DNA of 17,844 nucleotides, taken from NCBI GenBank assembly GCA_031262005.1, contig JAISIO010000178.1, forward strand, positions 1 to 17,844, given 5' to 3'. This stretch comes from Bacteroidales bacterium. Lineage in GTDB: Bacteria; Bacteroidota; Bacteroidia; Bacteroidales; UBA1715. The position numbers and the translations under genes are program-made. Within the stretch, counting starts at the first letter, position 1, and each line of letters starts with the position of its first letter. The notes under the pieces are model-generated. The model had not been told where the DNA came from. It made no database searches and saw only the letters and a list, made by a program, of their open reading frames with translations. Positions 1 to 7,286 of this stretch are shown piece after piece.

Positions 1-49
1 TTGCCCTGAATTTATTTCAACAATCCGCCAAAAGCAGAATAAATAACTG

Positions 50-57
50 TATCTTTG
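50..57 (+). promoter_or_regulatory. Bacteroidetes-type -7 element (TATCTTTG) for the LiaF-like/nuclease pair
   Basis: TATCTTTG matches TAnnTTTG, the -7 consensus of the Bacteroidetes primary sigma factor, and ends 27 nt before the ATG at 85. No clear TTG -33 element lies at the usual spacing. The assignment therefore rests on the -7 box and its position alone. The first 49 bases of the window hold no gene that I can recognise. Confidence 0.5.
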
Positions 58-84
58 TGAATCCAATAGTATTTCATTTATGTC

Positions 85-843
85 ATGACACACACGCATT
101 CAAAAAACTCGTTTGTAAATAAATTCGGCTTTGCTTCACTGCTTATTTTTGTGGGTATTTTTCTGTTGCTGCTACAATTAGAAGTCATTTCTTCGCAATG
201 GAAACACATAGTGTTTTCATGGAAAATGCTTGTATTTGTTGGTGGTTTATTCATTTTTGCAAAAGGAAAAAAACTATGTGGCGGCATTATTATGGCTGTT
301 GGTCTGTTTTTCCTTGCTCCTGCCCTTTTGCCCAAACTATTTCCCGACGTCAATCCGAAATATTTTGCCAATTTCACCGAAAAATATTGGGCAATACTGC
401 TCATTATTGCAGGAGTGGGCATTGCCATAAAGAAAGCAACAAACCGAACAATACGCTGTACCACACATACATCGACAACTTTTGCAAACGAAACACACAC
501 TATCGATGAAGGTTTTATTCAAAAAAAATGCAGTTTCGGCAATTGCAAATACGAAGTAACAGCACCGGAATTTACCGGCGGATTACTGCAAAGCACCTTT
601 GGAAGCATTGTGGTGGATTTGCGCCAGACACACTTACCCGAAACACCCGTTACACTTGCTATAAAAGTAGCATTCGGCGCAATAGAAATCTGCGTTCCTG
701 CCGATTGGACGGTAGAAATAAACGTAACTCCAAATTTCGGAGCAATTGAAGACACTCGTACTCTTTCGAGCGAAAGTACTCATAATAAGAAACTTATTAT
801 TGTTGGCTCAATTGCTTTTGGTGGTGGCGAAATTAGGAGTTAG
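85..843 (+). CDS. LiaF-like membrane protein (LiaI/LiaF-type TM region plus LiaF-like C-terminal domain)
   Basis: This 252-residue protein has two clear halves. Residues about 15-115 contain four hydrophobic helices with short charged turns, as in the LiaI/LiaF-like transmembrane region. Residues about 140-252 form a beta-rich domain with five regularly spaced Phe-Gly turns (SFGN, TFGS, AFGA, NFGA, AFGG). This pattern is typical of the LiaF/cell-wall-active-antibiotic-response C-terminal domain, which is predicted to form a beta-helix. In Firmicutes, LiaF represses the LiaSR envelope-stress two-component system. In Bacteroidetes related proteins are common but their role is poorly defined, and no LiaS/LiaR partner is visible here. 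It starts at the ATG 27 nt after a TATCTTTG promoter box; an ATG four bases upstream reads straight into a stop. The nuclease gene begins 19 bp after its stop, so the two are probably co-transcribed. The family call is solid; the cellular role is inferred. Confidence 0.8.
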   Translation: MTHTHSKNSFVNKFGFASLLIFVGIFLLLLQLEVISSQWKHIVFSWKMLVFVGGLFIFAKGKKLCGGIIMAVGLFFLAPALLPKLFPDVNPKYFANFTEKYWAILLIIAGVGIAIKKATNRTIRCTTHTSTTFANETHTIDEGFIQKKCSFGNCKYEVTAPEFTGGLLQSTFGSIVVDLRQTHLPETPVTLAIKVAFGAIEICVPADWTVEINVTPNFGAIEDTRTLSSESTHNKKLIIVGSIAFGGGEIRS

Positions 844-862
844 GAAATAGAAATGAGGCATT

Positions 863-1720
863 ATGCTAAAACAAAAAGTAAGCAAAAAAACGAGTAAACG
901 CCAAGTCTTGATGCTCATTAGCACCATTGTGGTTGGTGTAGCATTGGTATTCAATCAACTTTCCGGTAGTCAAAACTTACATTCAAATAATGCTCCTGCA
1001 CCAAGTTCGGTAAGCGTACAACTCGATGGAATTGAAATTCCTGCCAAAATTCCCAATCGAAACGAAATTATCATTACCCATACAGGATTTACCATAAGCT
1101 ATAACTCTGATTGGAAAATCCCGAATTGGGTAGCCTACGAATTGACCGATACGGAAGTGGCAGGCGAAGAACCTCGCAGCAATCGTTTTATGCCCGATCC
1201 AAACATAGCACCGGAATTCTCTGCTACCGACGACGATTACAAAGGTTCCGGCTTCGACCGTGGACACATGGCACCTGCCGCCGATATGAAATGGAGCAAA
1301 CGAGCAATGAAAGAATCGTTTTACTTTTCAAATATTTGTCCGCAAAATCACAATCTGAATGCCGGTGTGTGGAATAGTTTAGAAGAACAAGTTCGGGCAC
1401 TTGCCACACAAAAAGGCTCTATTTATGTAGTGTGTGGTCCTATTGTGAACAAAAAACCACAAAGAATCGGTAAGAATGCCGTTGTAGTACCACAGCGTTT
1501 TTTCAAAGCATTGTTGCTCAACGACGGTGGCGAATGGCAAGCAATCGGTTTTCTATTCGTCAACACAAGCGGCAAACAACCTCTTGCAACCTACGCTCTT
1601 TCAATCCATGAATTAGAAGAGATTAGCGGAATTACATTCTTTCCTATCTTACCCGCTGAAATTGCTAACCGTGTAAAATCACAAGTTGATTTTAGCAAGT
1701 GGACAGTTGTAAAAAAATAG
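863..1720 (+). CDS. Membrane-anchored or secreted DNA/RNA non-specific endonuclease (NUC1/EndoG family)
   Basis: This 285-residue protein has a basic N-terminus, one hydrophobic segment at about residues 16-34 (a signal anchor or uncleaved signal peptide), and a beta-beta-alpha-Me nuclease domain at about 80-280. The catalytic motif Asp132-Arg-Gly-His135 followed by MAPAAD is intact; the His is the general base in the NucA/Serratia nuclease family. The metal-binding block follows: Asn157-Ile-Cys-Pro-Gln161, then Asn166 and Glu174 in NAGVWNSLE. These enzymes cut single- and double-stranded DNA and RNA with Mg2+ and usually work outside the cytoplasm, which fits the N-terminal segment. Roles for such enzymes in Bacteroidetes include nutrient scavenging and degradation of extracellular DNA. 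No immunity protein or toxin delivery domain is encoded next to it, so a toxin role is not supported. It is likely transcribed with the upstream LiaF-like gene. Confidence 0.9.
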   Translation: MLKQKVSKKTSKRQVLMLISTIVVGVALVFNQLSGSQNLHSNNAPAPSSVSVQLDGIEIPAKIPNRNEIIITHTGFTISYNSDWKIPNWVAYELTDTEVAGEEPRSNRFMPDPNIAPEFSATDDDYKGSGFDRGHMAPAADMKWSKRAMKESFYFSNICPQNHNLNAGVWNSLEEQVRALATQKGSIYVVCGPIVNKKPQRIGKNAVVVPQRFFKALLLNDGGEWQAIGFLFVNTSGKQPLATYALSIHELEEISGITFFPILPAEIANRVKSQVDFSKWTVVKK

Positions 1721-1734
1721 CTGTATTTTTTTTT
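1711..1734 (+). terminator. Possible weak terminator after the nuclease gene
   Basis: An A-rich run (AAAAAAATA) overlapping the nuclease stop codon can pair with TATTTTTTT across a 4-nt GCTG loop and runs into more T. The stem is entirely A-T, so it would be weak. It is the only terminator-like structure between the nuclease and the convergent gene at 1816. Confidence 0.35.
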
Positions 1735-1815
1735 GTCGTACAACTGCGTGCGACCATTATTGAGCACAATTACGCACACTTTTTCCGATACCGACAACAA
1801 CAAAGAGAATACCAC

Positions 1816-2556
1816 TTATTTACCAAACACCGAAGGTGGCAACACTCCTATCAATCCATTCCCTGTTGCCGATTGAGCACCTGTAATATAGTCAATCACT
1901 ATAAGAAGCACGAGTATAATTCCTGCCGCAATTGAACCTTTTTTCAACATTTTTTTGGTATCATATTGCTTACGAATTTTATTCTGCTCGTGAATAGCCA
2001 CAATCATACAATTAAGTATTTGTTTAAAACTATCACCATCGGTTTCTTTAATATATGTTACCAATCCATAGCCGGCATTGGTTTTAACAGAACTACTATC
2101 ATGCTGTTCCGAAAGCATAATCAATTCCATAGCGGGATCTTGTTGTTGCAATTTTTGCATGAGAGCAATGCCTTGTTTTTGCTCTTCCTCACTCACATTT
2201 TCAAAAAAATGATCAATAATTGCAAGAAAAATTGAAGTTTTCGGGAATTGATATTCTTCTAAATACCGTATTAATTGCTCAACTGTTTCAAATGCTATTG
2301 TTTTTTTAAAATTACGAGTGTTTTTAAATTTTTCTTGATAGCTATTGCGCAACTGTTCATTGGCTATTACCAAGAATACAAACACTTCGCTGGGAGTTTG
2401 TTTAAAACCAACATTTCCTTTATCGTGTTTTTTTTGTCCTTTTATCCTTTTTGCTATTGAAACTGCGTGTGCTTCTAATAATTCCGCCGTCCTTTCTCGC
2501 AATCTTTTTTTAGTTACACCTGTTTGTAAAGCAGGTTTTTTAATCTGTTTTTTCAT
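1816..2556 (-). CDS. Receiver-like (CheY-fold) protein with C-terminal transmembrane anchor
   Basis: I do not recognise this 246-residue protein as a named family. Residues 1-50 are strongly basic and probably helical. Residues about 55-190 alternate hydrophobic strands and amphipathic helices in the order of a response-regulator receiver: VFVFLVIAN (strand 1), SIFLAIID115 (strand 3, acidic residue at the phospho-acceptor place), MELIMLS149 (strand 4, the Ser/Thr position) and GLVTYIK170 (strand 5, the invariant Lys). The acidic pair normally after strand 1 is replaced by Ala-Asn. After a charged linker (KKMLKK) one hydrophobic helix spans about 207-225, followed by a short Gly/Pro-rich tail. 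The positive-inside rule places the receiver-like part in the cytoplasm. No histidine kinase is adjacent. It is a single gene, convergent with the nuclease gene. The receiver assignment is my own pattern reading; a structure prediction would settle it. Confidence 0.6.
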   Translation of the reverse strand: MKKQIKKPALQTGVTKKRLRERTAELLEAHAVSIAKRIKGQKKHDKGNVGFKQTPSEVFVFLVIANEQLRNSYQEKFKNTRNFKKTIAFETVEQLIRYLEEYQFPKTSIFLAIIDHFFENVSEEEQKQGIALMQKLQQQDPAMELIMLSEQHDSSSVKTNAGYGLVTYIKETDGDSFKQILNCMIVAIHEQNKIRKQYDTKKMLKKGSIAAGIILVLLIVIDYITGAQSATGNGLIGVLPPSVFGK

Positions 2557-2597
2557 AATTTTTCATTTTTGTGGGTAATACAATGAACGAGTTTTGC

Positions 2598-2628
2598 CAA
2601 ATATAATACATTTTTAACACAGAATCAA
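2598..2628 (-). promoter_or_regulatory. Bacteroidetes-type promoter for the receiver-like gene
   Basis: Read on the minus strand, TATATTTG (complement of 2598-2605) matches TAnnTTTG. A TTG lies 20 nt further upstream (complement of 2626-2628), the expected -33 spacing. The -7 box is about 41 nt from the ATG at 2556. I see nothing else in the rest of the gap between this promoter and the tRNA promoter. Confidence 0.55.
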
Positions 2629-2755
2629 TACTTTGCAAGCATTTCGCACTTCAAACCCATAAAATTTCTATGCTGATACGAAAAACAAATAGCATTTTTT
2701 GTAGAACGACACTCGGTTCAATTTGAATTATTTTACAAATTATTACTCTTATGTA

Positions 2756-2785
2756 TTGTTTATTAAAAAAAACATTATACATTTG
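2756..2785 (+). promoter_or_regulatory. Promoter of the initiator tRNA gene (TTG-19-TACATTTG)
   Basis: TTG at 2756-2758 and TACATTTG at 2778-2785 are separated by 19 nt, matching both halves of the Bacteroidetes vegetative promoter. The 5' end of the mature tRNA is about 58 nt further on, leaving a short leader to be processed by RNase P. Confidence 0.7.
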
Positions 2786-2843
2786 CAGTCCCAAAATGAG
2801 ACACACATTTGTTCAAATGTAAGGTGAACAGATAACACTATAT

Positions 2844-2916
<73 letters not shown>

Positions 2917-2925
2917 CACTTTTAT

Positions 2926-2956
2926 AAAACACTGCTTATGCAGTGTTTTTTTGTTT
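2926..2956 (+). terminator. Rho-independent terminator of the tRNA-fMet gene
   Basis: AAAACACTGC (2926-2935) pairs perfectly with GCAGTGTTTT (2940-2949) across a 4-nt TTAT loop. It is followed by a T-rich tract, ten bases after the mature tRNA 3' end. Confidence 0.9.
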
Positions 2957-2997
2957 TCTGAAGAACTATATCAGCACTATCTTGAGGCAAGTAATTA

Positions 2998-3021
2998 ATA
3001 GTGTTGTGTACAATACACTAT
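2998..3021. repeat. 24-bp near-palindrome upstream of uvrA
   Basis: ATAGTGT (2998-3004) and ACACTAT (3015-3021) are complementary, and the central TGTACA is itself palindromic. Only two base pairs in each half of the 24-bp dyad fail to match. It sits about 60 bp upstream of the uvrA -7 element, between the tRNA terminator and uvrA. The shape is that of an operator for a dimeric regulator, but no regulator can be named from the sequence. Confidence 0.4.
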
Positions 3022-3082
3022 AGGGTGTTCAAAAAGTAGAGATTACTGACAACATACCGTCCGCTATATGTAAAAATTCTTG

Positions 3083-3090
3083 TATCTTTG
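3083..3090 (+). promoter_or_regulatory. -7 element (TATCTTTG) of the uvrA promoter
   Basis: TATCTTTG matches TAnnTTTG and ends 25 nt before the uvrA ATG. No convincing TTG -33 is present at the expected spacing, which may mean the promoter is weak or activator-dependent. Confidence 0.55.
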
Positions 3091-3115
3091 CAAAAATTTT
3101 AAATAGGCTTTCATT

Positions 3116-5959
3116 ATGCCACACGCAATAGACCCCGAACAGGCAATTACAGTAGAGGGGGCACGAGAAAATAATCTTAAAAATATTTCGGTAACAATTC
3201 CTCGCGATGCACTTACCGTCATTACCGGACTTTCGGGAAGCGGCAAATCGTCGCTTGCGTTCGATACTATTTACGCCGAAGGGCAACGCCGCTATATTGA
3301 AACTCTTTCAGCATACGCCCGACAATTTTTGGGAAATTTGGAACGTCCTGATGTTGATAAAATCACCGGTTTAAGCCCTGTAATTTCAATTGAGCAAAAA
3401 ACGGTCAACAAAAATCCTCGCTCAACGGTAGGAACTACCACCGAAATTTATGACTTTTTGCGTTTGTTGTATTCTCGCATTGGCGAGGCATATTCATACA
3501 ATACCAGCGAAAAAATGGTGAAATACACCACACAGAAAATTATTGATTTAATCGTAGAACAATTTCAAAATAAAAAAATCATGCTTCTTGCGCCGATTGT
3601 AAAAGGCAGAAAAGGGCATTACCAAGACTTATTCGAACAATATCGTAAAAAAGGCTATTTGTATGCTCGCATTGACGGCGAGGTGCGCGAATTGACATTC
3701 GGAATGAGAGTGGATAGATACAAAATTCACGACATTGAACTTGTGATTGATAAATTCAAAATACAAACCGAAGAAGAACCTCGCCTGAAACAGTCGATAG
3801 AAACGGCTATGAAAATCGGCAAAAATATTTGTATGATACTTGATGTAGAAAATGATACGGTTAAATTTTTTAGCAAAAAATTGATGTGCCCCACCACTGG
3901 TTTATCATACAACGAGCCTGCGCCGCACTCGTTTTCTTTCAATTCACCGCACGGTGCTTGCCCCACATGTGGCGGTTTAGGAGAAATTGACGAAATTGAT
4001 ATTCACAAAATTATTCCCGATACGCAGCTTAGTATTCACGAAGGTGCAATAAAACCACTTGGGGCATACCGAAAAAATCTTATTTTTTGCAAATTAGAAG
4101 CAATTGCACACAAACACGATTTTACGCTTAAAACCCCCTATCGAGACATTCCCGAAGAGGCAAAGCAAGTGCTTTTGTTTGGAAGTAACGAAATGTACAG
4201 TTTTATAACTGCACCCATTGGCGTTGATAGTAATTATTTTTATGGTTTCGAGGGCATTATTGCTTTAATCGAAAAGCAGTTGGAATTTCAAGAAACCCCT
4301 GTGAATGAACAAAGCGAGGATTATTTATTCAAAAAAACCGAATGTCCCGATTGCCACGGAATGCGACTGAACAAAATATCACTGCATTTTCTTTTGGCAG
4401 GCAAAAACATAGCCGAAGTTTCGCAACTTCCCATTGATGATTTGTTTCAGTGGATTGAGAATTTACCCACGCATTTAAATAAACAGCAAGTACAAATAGG
4501 AACCGAAATTTTAAAAGAAATCCAAACACGCATAGGTTTTTTACTCGATGTCGGTTTGCATTATTTATCGCTCAATCGCAGTTCACGCACACTTTCAGGC
4601 GGAGAAAGTCAGCGCATACGGCTTGCTACGCAAATAGGCTCTAAATTGGTAAATGTGCTTTATATTTTAGATGAACCGAGTATTGGACTTCACCAACGAG
4701 ACAATGTACAATTAATAAACGCTCTCAAAAATTTACGAGATGCAGGCAATTCCGTCATTGTAGTAGAACATGATAAAGATATGATGCTCAATGCCGATTA
4801 TATTATAGATATTGGTCCTGGAGCAGGCAGACTTGGCGGCGAAATCGTGGCACAAGGCACACCTGATGAATTTTTGAAACAACAGAGTATTACTGCCGAT
4901 TATATTTTCGGCAGGCGAACAATAGAAATCCCTGCCGAACGGCGCAAAGGCAACGGTAAATTTTTGACCCTTGTGGGAGCTACCGGAAATAATTTAAAAA
5001 ACGTAACGCTCAATATCCCGCTTGGAGTGTTGGTGTGTGTTACCGGTGTTTCGGGTAGTGGTAAATCATCGCTCATTAACAATACTTTACACCCCATTCT
5101 TTCGCAGTATTTTTATCATGCCAAACGAACAGCATTACCATACAAAGAAATTCGAGGTATTGAAAATATCAACAAAGTAATTGAGGTCAATCAGGCTCCG
5201 ATTGGGCGCACACCGCGTTCAAACCCTGCAACGTATACCAATATTTTCAGCGATATTCGCAAACTGTTTGAACGCCTACCCGAATCGCAAGTGCGTAATT
5301 ACAAAGCCGGACGGTTTTCGTTCAACGTAAAAGGCGGCAGATGCGAGACCTGTAAAGGGGGCGGCATGAAAGTAATAGAAATGAATTTTTTGCCCGATGT
5401 GTACGTTCCTTGCGATACCTGCGGCGGAAAACGCTACAATCGTGAGACTTTGGAGGTGAAATATAAAGGAAAATCCATAAGCGATGTTCTCAACTTGACG
5501 ATCAATCAAGGAGTGGAATTTTTTGAGGCAGTTCCCGAAATTTACACAAAATTAAAAACGTTGCAAAATGTTGGCTTGGGCTACCTCACTTTAGGTCAGT
5601 CATCGACAACGCTTTCGGGAGGTGAAGCACAACGAATGAAACTTGCTGCTGAGTTGGCAAAAAAAGATTCGGGTAATACACTGTACATTCTCGATGAACC
5701 AACCACCGGATTGCATTTTCAAGATATTGCCGTGTTTATGAATGTAATTCAGCAACTTGTGAATAAAGGAAATAGCGTAATAATTATAGAACACAATCTT
5801 GATGTGATAAAAGTAGCCGATTGGGTTATAGACATTGGTCCCGACGGAGGGAAAAACGGTGGCACAATTGTAGTCGAAGGTACGCCGGAAACCGTGAGCA
5901 AATGCGGTAGAGGGTATACGGCGGACTTCATTGCCGAAGAATTAGAACGATACAAGTAA
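3116..5959 (+). CDS. uvrA: Excinuclease ABC subunit UvrA
   Basis: At 947 residues this is the normal length for UvrA, the damage-sensing ATPase dimer that loads UvrB in nucleotide excision repair. Both ABC modules are intact. Walker A is GLSGSGKS at 38-45 and GVSGSGKS at 644-651. Signatures are LSGGESQR near 493 and LSGGEAQR near 833. Walker B is LYILDEPSIGLH and LYILDEPTTGLH. The C-terminal zinc finger has all four cysteines (C743, C746, C766, C769), the module that controls DNA-damage recognition. The first zinc module is changed: its first half reads Cys258-Pro-Thr-Thr261 where E. coli has CxxC, while the second half (C282, C285) is intact. A further CPDC pair lies in the middle insertion. 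The ATG at 3116 lies 25 nt after a TATCTTTG box. The gene is convergent with the ATPase gene, 23 bp away. Confidence 0.98.
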   Translation: MPHAIDPEQAITVEGARENNLKNISVTIPRDALTVITGLSGSGKSSLAFDTIYAEGQRRYIETLSAYARQFLGNLERPDVDKITGLSPVISIEQKTVNKNPRSTVGTTTEIYDFLRLLYSRIGEAYSYNTSEKMVKYTTQKIIDLIVEQFQNKKIMLLAPIVKGRKGHYQDLFEQYRKKGYLYARIDGEVRELTFGMRVDRYKIHDIELVIDKFKIQTEEEPRLKQSIETAMKIGKNICMILDVENDTVKFFSKKLMCPTTGLSYNEPAPHSFSFNSPHGACPTCGGLGEIDEIDIHKIIPDTQLSIHEGAIKPLGAYRKNLIFCKLEAIAHKHDFTLKTPYRDIPEEAKQVLLFGSNEMYSFITAPIGVDSNYFYGFEGIIALIEKQLEFQETPVNEQSEDYLFKKTECPDCHGMRLNKISLHFLLAGKNIAEVSQLPIDDLFQWIENLPTHLNKQQVQIGTEILKEIQTRIGFLLDVGLHYLSLNRSSRTLSGGESQRIRLATQIGSKLVNVLYILDEPSIGLHQRDNVQLINALKNLRDAGNSVIVVEHDKDMMLNADYIIDIGPGAGRLGGEIVAQGTPDEFLKQQSITADYIFGRRTIEIPAERRKGNGKFLTLVGATGNNLKNVTLNIPLGVLVCVTGVSGSGKSSLINNTLHPILSQYFYHAKRTALPYKEIRGIENINKVIEVNQAPIGRTPRSNPATYTNIFSDIRKLFERLPESQVRNYKAGRFSFNVKGGRCETCKGGGMKVIEMNFLPDVYVPCDTCGGKRYNRETLEVKYKGKSISDVLNLTINQGVEFFEAVPEIYTKLKTLQNVGLGYLTLGQSSTTLSGGEAQRMKLAAELAKKDSGNTLYILDEPTTGLHFQDIAVFMNVIQQLVNKGNSVIIIEHNLDVIKVADWVIDIGPDGGKNGGTIVVEGTPETVSKCGRGYTADFIAEELERYK

Positions 5960-5988
5960 ACGATGTTTCCTTGTCTACTCGTTTACTT
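5954..5988. terminator. Stem-loop shared by the convergent uvrA and ATPase gene ends
   Basis: AAGTAAACGA (5954-5963) and TCGTTTACTT (5979-5988) form a perfect 10-bp stem with a 15-nt loop. The uvrA stop TAA lies in the left arm, and the complement of the right arm contains the ATPase gene stop, both in the context AAG-TAA. There is no T-tract, so it is not a canonical intrinsic terminator on either strand. It could still protect 3' ends or aid bidirectional termination. Confidence 0.5.
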
Positions 5989-7122
5989 ACCCTTACTCAT
6001 GCCTTTCAACCAATGTTCAAATACAGGGTCTTGAATTACAATATGATTGCCCGGCACTATGTCGATTAAATCTTTTTCCAACGTTGCACTGCGTAAATTT
6101 TTTATATTGGCACTCGTGCCCAAATCATATTTTTTCAGCACGTCCTTCGACGAAAAATTAGTTTCTCCGGCAACAATAGCGTAGAGAAAATTAATTTGTT
6201 TCGGTGTCAATGAATCAAAAATATTGGTAAACAACAAACTCAACTGAGCAATCAGATCATGCAAGGCGGTGTTTACAATTTCCTGCGTACATTCTTTTTC
6301 GGTGCGCAACCACACCTGTTGGCTCAATTGCTGTGTATAATACGGATGATTTTTCATAACATCGGCAATAGTGCCACACAAATCCTGCGAAATTTTTTTT
6401 CCTGTTGCCTGAAACCGTTTTGATATAAATGCAATCCAATCCTCTCGTTTTATTTTCTCGAGAAACAGAATATCGCCGAATTTATAAAACGGCATACTGT
6501 AATCGGTAAAAATATTCAGCAACATGTGGCGTTTGCTGCCATATAGGCAATAGCAAACTTTTTTATGCAACTGCCAATGAGAACGTAATTTTTGTTGAAA
6601 TCCCAACGCATCGCTATAATCAGTAATATTTTGAAATTCATCAATACACACCACCACTTGTTTTTTTAAATCGTTGGCTATGGTTTGCGGTAAATCCAAG
6701 ATTTCGTCAAACGAGAGTGTTGTATCTTTAAAATCAACGCCGAATGAAATTTCGTAGGTTTTGCTTGTGTCTGAGAACGAAATATTCGGCGAAAAACGTC
6801 CCAAATATTTTTTTGCCCCCTCTACTACTTTCTTCCATGTTGATAATGACGCTTTTAATATTGCACTTGCAAAGGCATTATAAAATTGTTCTTCGGTTCT
6901 GCAATTAAAAATATCAATATGACATACAATAATATCCTGCTCTCGCTTAGCAATAATTTCCGAAGTTTTTCGCACAAGCGAAGTTTTTCCCCATCGTCGA
7001 GGAGAAATAATAATGGTATTCGTCAGATTTTTGAAGTTCCTAATTAAATATTCGGTCTCGTTTTCTCTGTCCGTAAAATTACTGGTTTCGGCTATACGCC
7101 CATAAACAAAGGGTATACTCAT
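5983..7122 (-). CDS. AAA family ATPase (ATPase_2-like) with C-terminal winged-helix region
   Basis: A 379-residue STAND/AAA-type ATPase of a kind often found in several copies in Bacteroidetes genomes. It begins with an FVYGRIA...FTDRE segment, followed by the P-loop SPRRWGKTS at 40-48 (Ser in place of the first Gly, common in this group). Walker B is VVVCIDEFQ with Asp161-Glu162, and a sensor-like segment YGSKRH lies at 194-199. The C-terminal part (about 300-375) looks like a winged helix (LTPKQINFLYAIVAG...) ending in a DPVFEHWL motif typical of this group. The function of these proteins is not known; roles in DNA binding or stress have been suggested from the fold only. No partner gene is adjacent. 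Its promoter region carries tandem and inverted repeats. The family call is good; no function is claimed. Confidence 0.8.
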   Translation of the reverse strand: MSIPFVYGRIAETSNFTDRENETEYLIRNFKNLTNTIIISPRRWGKTSLVRKTSEIIAKREQDIIVCHIDIFNCRTEEQFYNAFASAILKASLSTWKKVVEGAKKYLGRFSPNISFSDTSKTYEISFGVDFKDTTLSFDEILDLPQTIANDLKKQVVVCIDEFQNITDYSDALGFQQKLRSHWQLHKKVCYCLYGSKRHMLLNIFTDYSMPFYKFGDILFLEKIKREDWIAFISKRFQATGKKISQDLCGTIADVMKNHPYYTQQLSQQVWLRTEKECTQEIVNTALHDLIAQLSLLFTNIFDSLTPKQINFLYAIVAGETNFSSKDVLKKYDLGTSANIKNLRSATLEKDLIDIVPGNHIVIQDPVFEHWLKGMSKGK

Positions 7123-7144
7123 AATTGTCTATTTTAATTTATCG

Positions 7145-7152
7145 CAAATGTA
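7145..7152 (-). promoter_or_regulatory. -7 element (TACATTTG, minus strand) of the ATPase gene
   Basis: The complement of 7145-7152 reads TACATTTG, matching TAnnTTTG, 22 nt upstream of the ATG at 7122. No TTG stands at -33; that position is occupied by the 15-bp tandem repeat. Confidence 0.5.
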
Positions 7153-7160
7153 ATAACTTT

Positions 7161-7199
7161 ATTTGAAATAAACTAATTTGAAATAAACTAATTTGAAAT
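7161..7199. repeat. 15-bp tandem repeat, 2.6 copies, in the ATPase promoter region
   Basis: ATTTGAAATAAACTA is present twice without a mismatch (7161-7175, 7176-7190), followed by a 9-bp partial third copy (7191-7199). The array begins 8 bp upstream of the -7 element, so it covers the region where RNA polymerase and upstream factors would bind. Confidence 0.9.
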
Positions 7200-7226
7200 C
7201 ATTCTATTTCAAATTAGTTTATTTCA
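7179..7226. repeat. 21-bp perfect inverted repeat upstream of the ATPase gene
   Basis: Left arm 7179-7199 and right arm 7206-7226 are perfectly complementary over 21 bp, with a 6-bp spacer (CATTCT). The left arm is the last copy-and-a-half of the tandem repeat; the right arm is an inverted copy of the same sequence. It lies between the M16 peptidase 3' end and the ATPase gene. It could be an operator, a cruciform or a remnant of a small element. The rest of the gap to 7286 shows nothing else. Confidence 0.85.
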
Positions 7227-7286
7227 TTACATAGCTATTAATCATGTATCATACCAAGCTATTTTTTTGAGAATAACAGCATTATC

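Noticed and set aside
863..1720. Toxin of a contact-dependent or polymorphic toxin system
   Set aside because: There is no delivery domain, no repeat region and no immunity gene next to it. A stand-alone exported NUC1 nuclease is the simpler reading.
7161..7226. CRISPR array or insertion-sequence end
   Set aside because: The tandem copies have no spacers, and there is no transposase or second terminal repeat in the window.
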